Assembly (NCBI RefSeq): GCF_002160305.1 | Contig: NZ_NFKI01000016.1 | Coordinates: 1 to 63,612 of the forward strand | Length of the DNA: 63,612 nucleotides | Origin: Pseudoflavonifractor sp. An184 | Lineage (GTDB): Bacteria; Bacillota; Clostridia; Oscillospirales; Oscillospiraceae | Direction of reading: 5' to 3' | In this document: piece after piece, positions 44,105 through 52,649 of the stretch | Numbering within the stretch: the stretch's first letter is position 1 | Layout: each line of letters opens with the position of its first letter | The notes under the pieces: generated by a model | Database searches by the model: none | Told to the model about the DNA's origin: nothing | What the model saw: only the letters and a program-made list of their open reading frames with translations | Translations under genes and position numbers: made by a program

Positions 44105-46855
44105 TTACGCCACCAATTCCCGATTCATTTCCCGCAAAATCTCCTCATACTTATCCCCAAACACCTGATAGAACCGCCCCAGGCCGCCCCTGCGGTCGAA
44201 GGGACTCAGGTCCAGATCCTCTGGCTGAATGCTCAAAGAGGTGGCAATGTGGTCCTTCACCAGCTGGAGCCACTCCATCTGCTCCGGGGTAAAGTGGACC
44301 GCGCCGGCATTGCGGCGGAAGGTCCATTGCTGGAAGTTGTAGTTCACCTTGTCGGCAAAGGGCTGAAGGCTGTCCGCCTCCCCCATCTCGAACCGCACCA
44401 GGGACACCAGGTCGGCCAGCTGGCGCACAGTACTGGTCTGCTTCACCTTCTCCGGCTTCTGAATGGCATAGCAGTCCCACAGCCGCTCCAGGGTGACCCC
44501 TTTCTCCCGCAGCTTCTCATACAGGGCTTTCAGCTTTTCCAGAACCATGGGCCGGTCCTGATAGGTCTGGCTGTACAGGATGCGCAGAGCGATGATCTCG
44601 TCCTTGTGCTCCTGGATAAAGTCGCGGAAGGTCTGAATCACCCGCTGGGCGGTCTGCTCCTTCTGGGCGTCGAACCCGGCGAAGAGCACCGTGTCCGGGT
44701 TGGTGTTGTCGATGATCTGCTCGTGGCTGCGGCGGACATTTTCGATAAAATCCCGCACCTCCGGGCGGCAGAAGGGAGCAGCCGCCTGGGCCACTGCCTC
44801 CTTTTGGACGGACTGCACCTGCTCCGCGGTAGGCTCCTGTGTGTGGAATTTCTCCCGGGCCGCGGCGGTGAGCACATCCTCGTCGAAGGCGTCCAGAAGC
44901 GCCTCCGCCAGTTTGTTGGCGGGCAGGCCCACCACCTCCGTAAACTCCTTCCGCTCGCCGGGCGACATCTGGCTGTTCAGGCGGATGATCCGTCCGGCCA
45001 GGGAGGTGAGGGTATTTTCGTCCCGGGCTCCCAGCGCCACATTCAGCATCAGTTCTTTCAAAGAGACAGAGGGCTTGCGCTCCAGGACACGGGTGTCCGA
45101 CTTCTTGGAGGTGGTGACCCCCACAGCGTCCACAATGACAAAGTGGTCCTTATTCTCTGTGGCCGAGGGCGTGACCTTCTGCAGATCGTCCTTGCTGAGG
45201 ATGCGGGTCCCCCGCCCCTTCATCTGCTCAAAATAGTTCCGGCTGCGCACATCCCGCATGAAGATCAGGCACTCGATAGGCTTCACATCGGTGCCGGTGG
45301 CGATCATGTCCACAGTAACGGCGATCCGGGGGTTATAGCTGTTGCGGAAACTGCTGAGGGTCCCCTCAGGGTCCTGGGCCGAGTAGGTGATCTTCTGGCA
45401 GAACTCGTTTCCCTCGCCGAACTCCTCCCGGACGATCTGGACGATGTCGTCGGCGTGGCTGTCTGTCTTGGCAAAGATCAGGGTCTTGGGGACCTCACGC
45501 CGACGGGGGAACAGTCTGGTGAACAGATTCTCCCGGAAAGAGCGGACCACCGTGCGGATCTGACTGGGGTTGACGATGTCCCGGTCCAGCTGGGTGGGCC
45601 GGTAGTCCACATCCTCGTCCATCTGCTTCCACCGCTTTTCCCTTGAAAGCCGGTTGCGGTATTCGATCATCTGCTTCATGATGTGGGCGCCGCTCTTGGT
45701 CACCTGGGTCTCAATGAGGAAGACGTCCTCCCCCACATTAACTCCGTCGATGATGGCCTGCTCTCGGGAATATTCGCTGACTACATTCTCGTTGAAGAAG
45801 GCAAAGGTGCGCTTGTCCGGCGTGGCAGTCAGTCCGATCAGGAAGGCGTCAAAGTAATCCAGAACCTGCTGCCACACATTGTAGATAGAGCGATGACATT
45901 CGTCGATGATGATGCAGTCGAAAAATTCCGGCGGATACTTCTCGTTGTAGACCACCTCTTTGGCAGGCTGGCGATCCGCTGTGGTCAGTTCGTTAAAAGA
46001 AGTCTCCTCCGCAGACTCGTCCAGCTCCTCCCCTTTCAGGATGGAATACATCCGCTGGATGGTACTGATACACACCTGCACATCGTTTGGCAGGTAAGAG
46101 TTCTTCAGCCGCCGCACACCGTAGAGCTGGGAGAAAGATCGGTTGTCGTCATTAGGCCGATAGGCCAGAAATTCCCGCTCCGCCTGCTCTCCCAGGCCCT
46201 TGGTATCCACCAGGAACAGCACCCGGTTGATCTTGGCATATTTCAGCAGACGATAAACTGCGGTGATGGCGGTAAACGTCTTGCCTGCGCCGGTGGCCAT
46301 CTGAATAAGCGCTCTGGGACGGTTCTCACCGAAGGACTTCTCCAGATTATGGATGGCCGTGACCTGGCAATCCCGGAACCCGGAGGTGTCCAGGGGTGGA
46401 AAACGCTTCATATTGTTGCGGATGGTGTCATCCTGTTTTAGCAGTTCCCGCAGGCTCTCCGGGCGATGAAAGCTGAAGATGCGGCGGGAGCGGTACTTCT
46501 GGTCTTTGTAATCGGTAAAACGAGTCAGCTTTCCCGTGGCTTCATAGGCAAACCGGATGCGGTAGTCTGTCTTGACCCACTTGAAGGTACTCCTGGCGTA
46601 CCGGCTGGACTGCGCCTCAGCCGTGGTGATATTTTCGCCCTTTTCATCCGCCTTGGCCTCCACAACCCCGACTGGGATGCCATCTACAAAAAGCGCATAA
46701 TCCACCGGCCCGGTGCTGGTGGGGAATTCCCGCACCGCTACGCCGGGAGCAGCCATGGGATTGAGCTGCCGCATATCCTGCAAAATCCAACCGGACTGAA
46801 TGAGTCTCTGATCAATTGCCTCACGCGCTTTTTGTTCAGGAGTCATGGAGGTCAC
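44105..46855 (-). CDS. hsdR: Type I restriction enzyme motor/nuclease subunit, HsdR
   Basis: 916 residues. N-terminal nuclease domain (YALFVDGIPVGVVEAKAD gives the D..ExK site), superfamily 2 helicase motor with Walker A MATGAGKTFTA, IIDECHRS (DEAH-type box), GLTATPDKR and QMKGRGTRI, and a C-terminal EcoEI-like domain. It translocates and cuts unmodified DNA. First gene of the operon; the next gene starts 2 bp after its stop. Confidence 0.95.
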   Translation of the reverse strand: MTSMTPEQKAREAIDQRLIQSGWILQDMRQLNPMAAPGVAVREFPTSTGPVDYALFVDGIPVGVVEAKADEKGENITTAEAQSSRYARSTFKWVKTDYRIRFAYEATGKLTRFTDYKDQKYRSRRIFSFHRPESLRELLKQDDTIRNNMKRFPPLDTSGFRDCQVTAIHNLEKSFGENRPRALIQMATGAGKTFTAITAVYRLLKYAKINRVLFLVDTKGLGEQAEREFLAYRPNDDNRSFSQLYGVRRLKNSYLPNDVQVCISTIQRMYSILKGEELDESAEETSFNELTTADRQPAKEVVYNEKYPPEFFDCIIIDECHRSIYNVWQQVLDYFDAFLIGLTATPDKRTFAFFNENVVSEYSREQAIIDGVNVGEDVFLIETQVTKSGAHIMKQMIEYRNRLSREKRWKQMDEDVDYRPTQLDRDIVNPSQIRTVVRSFRENLFTRLFPRRREVPKTLIFAKTDSHADDIVQIVREEFGEGNEFCQKITYSAQDPEGTLSSFRNSYNPRIAVTVDMIATGTDVKPIECLIFMRDVRSRNYFEQMKGRGTRILSKDDLQKVTPSATENKDHFVIVDAVGVTTSKKSDTRVLERKPSVSLKELMLNVALGARDENTLTSLAGRIIRLNSQMSPGERKEFTEVVGLPANKLAEALLDAFDEDVLTAAAREKFHTQEPTAEQVQSVQKEAVAQAAAPFCRPEVRDFIENVRRSHEQIIDNTNPDTVLFAGFDAQKEQTAQRVIQTFRDFIQEHKDEIIALRILYSQTYQDRPMVLEKLKALYEKLREKGVTLERLWDCYAIQKPEKVKQTSTVRQLADLVSLVRFEMGEADSLQPFADKVNYNFQQWTFRRNAGAVHFTPEQMEWLQLVKDHIATSLSIQPEDLDLSPFDRRGGLGRFYQVFGDKYEEILREMNRELVA

Positions 46856-46937
46856 CCCGCTTTTCTTGAATGATTATACGTACTCCAATGTTTCCTCGCT
46901 TTGTTGCCAATCGGGAAATATTTTCAAATATATTTTT

Positions 46938-46966
46938 ATTATAACATGGGCCTCCTAATTCAACAA
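46938..46966 (-). promoter_or_regulatory. Promoter of the restriction-modification operon
   Basis: On the minus strand TTGTTG (46966-46961), 17 bp, TATAAT (46943-46938), about 80 bp before hsdR. Confidence 0.6.
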
Positions 46967-47052
46967 CTGAGCGTTTGAGTCATCCTCATACAATCGTCAA
47001 AACGATATGGACCAAGGAGTCGCCAATCCAAGAGCCCTTGCCCCTCATTTAA

Positions 47053-47406
47053 TGCTTTCAGAAGTTAAGGGTATGCTCCAAAGCGCCTACCGTCCGGGCT
47101 TCCCGGTCGCAGCAGCAATTCTTCACCCACATCTTCAAATTCTTTCCAAAGAATAGCACCATCGCAGAGACTACCGGTCTGTCTGTCAATACTGTGATGA
47201 AACACATCACTACGATCTCTGATAAGCAACTCATCACGGTGGAACGCACCAGCTATATCGACCGGCATGGGATGAAACAGAACGGCAATAATCTCTATAC
47301 GATTCTACCTATTCAACAGGCCACGGATGCGTTTTATCCGCAGCAGTTAGACATATTGGAATCGCCAGGTGAGCACCAACGGGTGACAGAGGAAGCACCC
47401 ACGTGA
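47053..47406 (+). pseudogene. Fragment of a helix-turn-helix protein of mobile-element type
   Basis: The frame is open from 47053 (after a TAA at 47050) to 47406 with no good start; the first in-frame ATG (47191) lies inside the motif. The readable part is FFPKNSTIAETTGLSVNTV then MKHITTISDKQLITVERTS, a winged helix-turn-helix like those of replication or mobilisation proteins in clostridial integrative elements. Its stop overlaps the GTG start of the next gene (GTGA), a leftover of operon structure. The N-terminal half is gone. Confidence 0.6.
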
Positions 47407-48506
47407 CCGCATATAAGAAGTCCTACGGCTACCTGCCCAAGCCAGTAAAGAAAACCGTGGACGAAATCGTGGATAAGCTGGAGGAACTGTCAGAGGTCTG
47501 TGAGTGCTACGAACAATGGTGCGCTCTCCAAAATGAAGTTGACAGCTACTACCACGACAAGCCCAAAGAAAAGAAAAAGCTGTCCCAGGAGAAGGAGTTC
47601 CGTCAGATCAAGAACGCTGTCATCCAGGAGGCGGAGCGGATACGGTTGGGGGATATCACCTCCGAGGACGCTGACCTGACCGGCTATGATGAACCGGAGC
47701 AGTTGTGGGGCGAGTCCTATGATTGCTGGGAACTGCGGCAGATCATCCGGGACGAGCACCTTTCTCTGGCAGACCGGGATAGCGCGGTAGAGGAATTGGA
47801 GCGGCTGGCGGAACGTGGAGACGCCCACGCACAGTTTCTGATAGGCCAGCTCTATCGGGACGGCCCTCTGCTGATTCCGGACAGCCGGAGGACGAAACAC
47901 TGGCTCGTTCAAGCGGCCAAGCAAAACCTTCCAGAGGCACAGTATGCTCTGGGGAAACTGCTTCTCTCTGACGATCCCGAAGTCCGAGACCCGGACGAGG
48001 GCATCCGCTGGCTAAAAGAAGCGGCGGCCCAGGGAAATTCCTGGGCCGCCTACTGGCTGGGAAAGGAGTATCTGACCGGCGAGGTGCTGACTAAAGATAC
48101 CGCCAAAGCGGTAGATTGGTTCACACAATCTGCAGAAGCGGACAACCAGTATGCCCAGTATATGCTGGGCAAGTTGTACCTGACAGGACAGGGCATGACT
48201 CACGACCAGACCCAGGCGATAGACTGGTTCAGCCGCTCCGCCGCCCAGGGAAACCAGTATGCACAATTCTTCTTGGAACACCAGGATGACCTCCGTCCGC
48301 CCTCCGTCATGCTGGCGGCCACGCGCCTGCTCTACCACATGAGCCGGATCTTTGAGAACCACGTTCTGCCCCACTCCAGCACCGGCCTACACGTTGACCG
48401 CAAACTCCGAAGAAAAATTCAGGAGAAGAAAATCGCCATGGGCCACAAGCCGGACGACCATGAGGAGGAACTGATTCAAACCTGGGGTGGTATGACCATG
48501 AAATAA
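47403..48506 (+). CDS. SEL1-repeat protein resembling the C-terminal part of integrative-element relaxases
   Basis: 367 residues. Charged N-terminal part (about 1-125) followed by five SEL1-like repeats of about 36 residues (about 130-295; HAQFLIGQLYRDG, EAQYALGKLLLSD, WAAYWLGKEYLTG, YAQYMLGKLYLTG) and a basic tail LRRKIQEKKIAMGHKPDDHE. The same repeats and tail occur at the C-terminus of large relaxases from clostridial conjugative elements, from memory. It has no nuclease domain, so it is either a separated C-terminal piece or an accessory protein. The start is GTG, coupled to the upstream fragment. Confidence 0.7.
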   Translation: MTAYKKSYGYLPKPVKKTVDEIVDKLEELSEVCECYEQWCALQNEVDSYYHDKPKEKKKLSQEKEFRQIKNAVIQEAERIRLGDITSEDADLTGYDEPEQLWGESYDCWELRQIIRDEHLSLADRDSAVEELERLAERGDAHAQFLIGQLYRDGPLLIPDSRRTKHWLVQAAKQNLPEAQYALGKLLLSDDPEVRDPDEGIRWLKEAAAQGNSWAAYWLGKEYLTGEVLTKDTAKAVDWFTQSAEADNQYAQYMLGKLYLTGQGMTHDQTQAIDWFSRSAAQGNQYAQFFLEHQDDLRPPSVMLAATRLLYHMSRIFENHVLPHSSTGLHVDRKLRRKIQEKKIAMGHKPDDHEEELIQTWGGMTMK

Positions 48507-48548
48507 TAAAGTACCGTACAGTAACAGGACTGTTCGGTACTCAAATTC

Positions 48549-49166
48549 CTATCGAAATGTCATATCTAATCCCATGGTTGGCCCTTGGAGCTTTTGCTCA
48601 AAAAACTCGATCAATGGATCCATCACTCCTTGCGCTGCGTATATTGTTGCGATCATGAACTCATCCGGGTCGACATCTGACAAATCAAACTCATAGCCTA
48701 AGTGACGAATCCACTGGGTGAAAAAGAGCCGCTGGGTTCTTCCGTTTCCCTCCCGGAATGGGTGCAGCATATTGATCGTATTGTAAAAATCCGCAATTGC
48801 CTCGATGAATTTCTGATGAGAAAGACCTTCATCGGTAAAGGCAGCTAACCGAGAAAAACACGCATCTGCACACGACGGAATCTCAGCAGCAGGAACAAAA
48901 ACCGTTCCCTTTTTTGAAACGTTGATCGTACGTATCTGCCCTGCCCAATTGTAGAGATCGCAAAACAAAAAATGATGGATGGATTTGTAATGTGCAAAAT
49001 CAAATGCACCTGCCATCGGCTGCTGATCCAGCAAACTGGCCTTGCCCAAAACAATAGCCGCTTCGGTCTCCGCCAGTTTCTCCTCATCCTGAATCCCTAG
49101 TTTATTGATTAGGCAGGTCGTCCCTGGATAGCAGTCCTCTGTAAGCGCGTCTATGCTGTACGCCAT
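48549..49166 (-). CDS. Fic-domain toxin (probable AMP transferase)
   Basis: 205 residues with the complete Fic motif HPFREGNGRTQR, whose His is catalytic, and the surrounding helices. Fic toxins of this class transfer AMP from ATP to targets such as gyrase and topoisomerase IV. Its ATG is 1 bp beyond the stop of a 55-aa antitoxin gene. No inhibitory (S/T)xxxE(G/N) motif was noted in the toxin itself, as expected for class I, where it resides in the partner. Confidence 0.92.
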   Translation of the reverse strand: MAYSIDALTEDCYPGTTCLINKLGIQDEEKLAETEAAIVLGKASLLDQQPMAGAFDFAHYKSIHHFLFCDLYNWAGQIRTINVSKKGTVFVPAAEIPSCADACFSRLAAFTDEGLSHQKFIEAIADFYNTINMLHPFREGNGRTQRLFFTQWIRHLGYEFDLSDVDPDEFMIATIYAAQGVMDPLIEFFEQKLQGPTMGLDMTFR

Positions 49167-49167
49167 A

Positions 49168-49335
49168 TCAGGCCTTCCCTTCGCCTGAAATCACTTGCGT
49201 CAGATATTCCTGCAGCGTGATCTCCCCGGCCAGCAGCTTGCGGCAAAGTTCCTTACAGGCGTCCGTGACAGAAAACCCCTCCATTCTCAGGGAAAGCTCC
49301 GCTGTCCGAATGGAGCGTTCAATGGAGTCAGACAT
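49168..49335 (-). CDS. VbhA-like Fic antitoxin, 55 aa
   Basis: A short frame of 55 residues beginning MSDSIERSIRTAELSLRMEG and ending ISGEGKA. SLRMEG fits the Fic inhibitory motif (S/T)xxxE(G/N), whose Glu blocks the ATP site. The second half (AGEITLQEYLTQ) fits the VbhA antitoxin pattern. GGGAGGG lies 6 bp before the ATG, and the Fic gene follows after 1 bp, the order antitoxin-toxin seen in VbhAT/FicTA pairs. The gene is too short for most gene callers. Confidence 0.85.
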   Translation of the reverse strand: MSDSIERSIRTAELSLRMEGFSVTDACKELCRKLLAGEITLQEYLTQVISGEGKA

Positions 49336-49372
49336 GTTTATCCCTCCCGCGAATCAGGTTCTTTGTGCCTGC

Positions 49373-49401
49373 ATTGTAGCATAAGACCATCGCCGTTGCA
49401 A
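49373..49401 (-). promoter_or_regulatory. Promoter of the Fic antitoxin-toxin operon
   Basis: On the minus strand TTGCAA (49401-49396), 17 bp, TACAAT (49378-49373), about 38 bp before the antitoxin start. Confidence 0.65.
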
Positions 49402-49434
49402 GGGGCGCAGGTACGAAGTAACCATGTATCTGCA

Positions 49435-49599
49435 TAATACACAAATGGGCCTCCGGAGGCAACGCATCTCCGGAGGCCCATGTTTTCTCTGTCTGTGGTT
49501 GAAACTGTGGTCATGCGGAAAGCGCATGGCCACTTGATTTGGAAAAGCAAGCAAAAAGTTGTGAAAAACCGCTGTCTTCCTTCGAAAATAGCTGTTTTT
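49435..49599. repeat. Right-end repeat of island unit A
   Basis: 165 bp nearly identical to 61712-61876. It contains a GGGCCTCCGGAG..CTCCGGAGGCCC hairpin and an AAAACCGCTGT..AGCTGTTTTT hairpin. In the other copy this sequence directly abuts the intact tRNA, so it marks the right end of a unit. Confidence 0.85.
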
Positions 49600-49600
49600 C

Positions 49601-50153
49601 TGGCAGAGCACTACAATCTAGATATTTCAAATTTTCGATTAGCCATCTTGACATCTCGCCCAACGGCCCATCTGGGCCGCGCCGCTTTTGCGGCGTTCGA
49701 GCGTTTTGCCGCAGGCAAATCCTCGGCGGAGGGGCGGCTTTGCCGCCCTGAGCATTAAAATACCGAAGGGTGTAGCCGCCTTTGGGCGGCGAAACCCAAA
49801 ACGAAAGGACATCCTCTCGGATGTCCTTTCGTTTTGGTGGACGATACAGGGCTCGGACCTGTGACCTCTCCCGCACATTAAAGGGAGCTTGGAGTTTTTT
49901 TCAGCTATTTTTCAGCGCTTTATGGCCTTATCTGCTCCAATCTGTTTGCTTTCTGTCACTCTTTACGCGCAAGGTTTCCGCCTGCTCCGCCGCTCTCTGT
50001 GGCAGGTTATGTTGTCACACCGTTGGGAGCGTTGACTTCCACGATTTGACCGTTTGCACAAATGTGGTGAGATTACGGTTTTCTTAGCCGTAGCGGTACT
50101 TAGTCAGCTCGTTTTTTCGCAAGTTACCGTGAAAACGCTTTTGCGATGGTGTT
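49601..50153. repeat. Left-end repeat of island unit B (copy 2)
   Basis: About 553 bp related to 38468-39018, including the hairpin flank, a tRNA remnant and the closing CTTTTGCGATGGTGTT motif. The gene-free stretch continues to 50458; its last 300 bp show nothing recognisable. Confidence 0.75.
49835..49880. repeat. Degenerate middle att copy of the tRNA-Val 3' half
   Basis: Matches the tRNA 3' half with about five substitutions and a 2-bp insertion. The T-arm can still pair, but there is no 5' half. It separates the two island units and appears older than the perfect outer copies. Confidence 0.8.
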
Positions 50154-50458
50154 CACAATAATATGGCAACAGAAAAAGAACTTCGCGTCTGTAAGATTTT
50201 TAGTCAGCCGTTCTCTTATTCGCAGCGTTCGCCTTAGGTAGCTACAAGACTTTTCAGCGATCTTCCAAGAGGCTGCTGTCACAGAAACATCCGTATGATT
50301 CTAATCTTTGTACTCCTGAACCATTTCCTCCCGGCCAAAGCACATAAACAAAATCAACAAATTGGGGAGCTGTTATCGTGATATTTGATAGGCTTCATGT
50401 CACTGGCTGCCATCAAAGGAAACCAGGGGCCTCGATTCTTTCCAGGAAATGACAAGGC

Positions 50459-51232
50459 TCAGAACGGCAAGCTGGCCAGGATATGCTCCGCCCGGGAGCA
50501 GCGATTAGAAAACCGGCTGAGCAGTTCCGCTAGCGCACCTTCCATCAGAATGGGGTGCCCCACCGCCTCCAGCATGGGCAAATCGTTGTAGTTGTCCCCG
50601 AAGGCCATCACATCCGACTGCGGGACGTCCAGGGCGGCGCACAGCTGCCGGATGCCCGTCCCCTTGTCTGCCAGGGTAAAATCCAGCCGGGCCTGCCCCG
50701 CGACGGCCACTCGGAACTGCGTCCGCCACCTTGGTGCCAGCAGAGGCTCCACCGCCGCCGCGCCGTCCCAGCAATAGGCGGAGACCTTGACGATGGCCTC
50801 AGGCGTCTCCTCGGGGGCAGACAAGAGGGCGACATTGTTGCCCACAAAGTCCCGCATCAGGGAAACGACGTCGCTTTGCTTGGGACACAGATAGCTGGTA
50901 TTGGCACCAGAGATCAGCACCTCGCACCGGGGCAGCGCCAGGATGTCCCGGCACAGGGCGAGGGCCTGCTCCCGCGCCATCTCCGTTTTGCTTAGGATCG
51001 GACCGGGATCACCCGGGCCAAAGACCACCGCGCCGTTTTCACAGAGGCAACTCAACTGGCCAGCCACCGGAGCGAACAGGCGGCGCAGGCTGCTGTACTG
51101 CCGGCCGCTGGCGGGACAGAAATACACCCCAAGCCGGGACAGGCGGCGGATCTGGGTGAAGACGGCGGGGGCAATGGCGGTGCTCCCGTCCAGCAGGGTT
51201 CCGTCAATGTCACAGGCGACCAGGCGGGTCAC
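50459..51232 (-). CDS. Cof-type HAD phosphatase
   Basis: 257 residues. HAD motif I ACDIDGTLLD (Asp8, Asp10), a type IIB cap, and the C-terminal motif FGDNYNDLPML. Enzymes of this type dephosphorylate sugar phosphates and other small phosphates. It starts at a GTG overlapping the stop of pgmB, after GGAGGAAGG, and ends a five-gene operon that begins with a binding protein and a two-component system. The substrate is unknown. Confidence 0.9.
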   Translation of the reverse strand: MTRLVACDIDGTLLDGSTAIAPAVFTQIRRLSRLGVYFCPASGRQYSSLRRLFAPVAGQLSCLCENGAVVFGPGDPGPILSKTEMAREQALALCRDILALPRCEVLISGANTSYLCPKQSDVVSLMRDFVGNNVALLSAPEETPEAIVKVSAYCWDGAAAVEPLLAPRWRTQFRVAVAGQARLDFTLADKGTGIRQLCAALDVPQSDVMAFGDNYNDLPMLEAVGHPILMEGALAELLSRFSNRCSRAEHILASLPF

Positions 51233-51888
51233 AGACCTTCCTCCTTCCCGGGACCGGGAAACAAGTCTAAAAGCTGGCCAAACCGCTCCAGGTCGTAATC
51301 CCCAGCCCGGTGTGCCGCCGAATCCCCGATGGCGACGGTGACCATTCCGGCGGCCCGGCCCGCCTGGATGCCGGCCACCGCGTCGTCCACGGCGGCGCAG
51401 CGCTCCGGGGGGAGACCCAGCATCTGGGCGGCGGTCAGGAAGATTTCTGGGTCGGGCTTGGAGCGGGTGATGTGGTTCCCGTCCGCCGCCGCGTCCAGAT
51501 AGGTCCCCAGGCCGGTGCGGGCCAAAATCAGCCCGGCGTTTTTGCTGCCCGAGGCTAGGGCCAGGCGGCAGCCCCGCCGACGCAGCTCCTCCAGGGTGGG
51601 GGGCACGTCCTCCGGCACGTCGGCGGGGGAGAGGGCCTCTAGCATGGCTCGGTAGGCTTCATTTTTCTCCTGGGCAAAGCGCTCCTTCTCCTCCTGGGAG
51701 TAGGCGCGGCCGGCGTGCTCCAGCACGATCTCCAGGCTTTGCATCCGGGAGACTCCCCGGCAGCGGTCCCCCTGTTCCCGGCTGAAGGGGACACCCAGCC
51801 GGTCGGCCAGCCCCTTCCAGGCCAGATAGTGCAGCTCGTCGGTGTGGATCAGCACGCCGTCCAAATCAAAACAAATTCCCTGTATCAT
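51229..51888 (-). CDS. pgmB: Beta-phosphoglucomutase-like HAD enzyme
   Basis: 219 residues. Motif I CFDLDGVLIHTDELHY (Asp8 nucleophile, Asp10 acid/base), then RGVSRMQSLEIVLEHAG of the beta-PGM cap, LALASGSKN and SKPDPEIFL. Beta-PGM interconverts beta-glucose-1-phosphate and glucose-6-phosphate. I chose the ATG at 51888 because AAAGGAG is 10 bp upstream; the frame reaches a GTG at 51912. It lies within an operon for extracellular sensing, probably handling incoming sugar phosphate. Confidence 0.87.
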   Translation of the reverse strand: MIQGICFDLDGVLIHTDELHYLAWKGLADRLGVPFSREQGDRCRGVSRMQSLEIVLEHAGRAYSQEEKERFAQEKNEAYRAMLEALSPADVPEDVPPTLEELRRRGCRLALASGSKNAGLILARTGLGTYLDAAADGNHITRSKPDPEIFLTAAQMLGLPPERCAAVDDAVAGIQAGRAAGMVTVAIGDSAAHRAGDYDLERFGQLLDLFPGPGKEEGL

Positions 51889-51908
51889 GGCGTATGTACT
51901 CCTTTTGT

Positions 51909-52649
51909 TCACGGACAGGTGTCCTGGTATTCGGAGGGGGAGATCCCCACCACTTTTTTGAAGGTGGCGGAGAAGTAGGTCACATCCTTATAGCCCACCA
52001 GCTCGGCCACCTCGTAGACCTTCCGGCGGCAATCCCGCAGCAGCTCCATGGACTTATGGATGCGGTACCGGGTCAGGTAGTTCAGGAGGGTGTAGTCAGT
52101 CTCCTTCTTGAACATGTGGCTCAGGTGCCCCTCGCTGATGCCCAGGCTCTGAGCGATGCTCCCCACGGTGATGCCCGGGTCGTTGTAGTGGGCACCGATG
52201 TAGTCCATGGCCTCCAGGACGTACTTGCTCTTGTCCCCCTTTTTCAGGCCGGGAATGCCGTGGACCGGCTCGCTGGTCTGCATGCGGCTCTGGAGATTCC
52301 GCACCGCCTGTTCCAGCTCCCCGTCGTGGAAGGGCTTCAGGAGGAAGTCCACCGCCCCCAGCCGCAGGGCGCTCTGGGCGTAAGTGAAGCTGTCATAGGC
52401 GGTGAGGATGATGACGTACACCGGGTTGCCCGCCTCCCGCAGGCGGCGGAGCATCTCAATGCCGTCCATCCGGGGCATCTTCAGATCGGTGATGATGAGG
52501 GAGGGGGAGAGGCGCTCCACGGCGTCCAGGGCCTCCTCGCCGTTGGAGGCCTCCCCCACCACGACGCAGTCCAGGGCGGCCCAGTCCACGGCCAGGACAA
52601 TGCCCTTGCGGATGAGCTCCTCGTCCTCCACAACCAGAACCTTCAGCAT
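51909..52649 (-). CDS. YesN-type response regulator (receiver + AraC HTH)
   Basis: 246 residues: receiver domain (1-120) with phosphoacceptor Asp55 in LIITDLKMPRMDG, and two AraC-type helix-turn-helix units at the C-terminus (about 145-245; SIAQSLGISEGHLSHMFKKE and EVAELVGYKDVTYFSATFKK). It overlaps the kinase gene by 7 bp. It is expected to activate the divergent ABC importer (SBP2-permease-ATPase) when phosphorylated. HptR of Staphylococcus has the same layout. Confidence 0.93.
   Translation of the reverse strand: MLKVLVVEDEELIRKGIVLAVDWAALDCVVVGEASNGEEALDAVERLSPSLIITDLKMPRMDGIEMLRRLREAGNPVYVIILTAYDSFTYAQSALRLGAVDFLLKPFHDGELEQAVRNLQSRMQTSEPVHGIPGLKKGDKSKYVLEAMDYIGAHYNDPGITVGSIAQSLGISEGHLSHMFKKETDYTLLNYLTRYRIHKSMELLRDCRRKVYEVAELVGYKDVTYFSATFKKVVGISPSEYQDTCP

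Noticed and set aside
49600-49625. D-arm of another tRNA (TGGCAGAGCAC)
   Set aside because: The following sequence does not form an anticodon or T arm, so it is treated as part of the repeat.
38704-49880. Two further tRNA-Val genes
   Set aside because: Only the 3' halves are present at 38704 and 49835; no D-arm or 5' acceptor strand exists.
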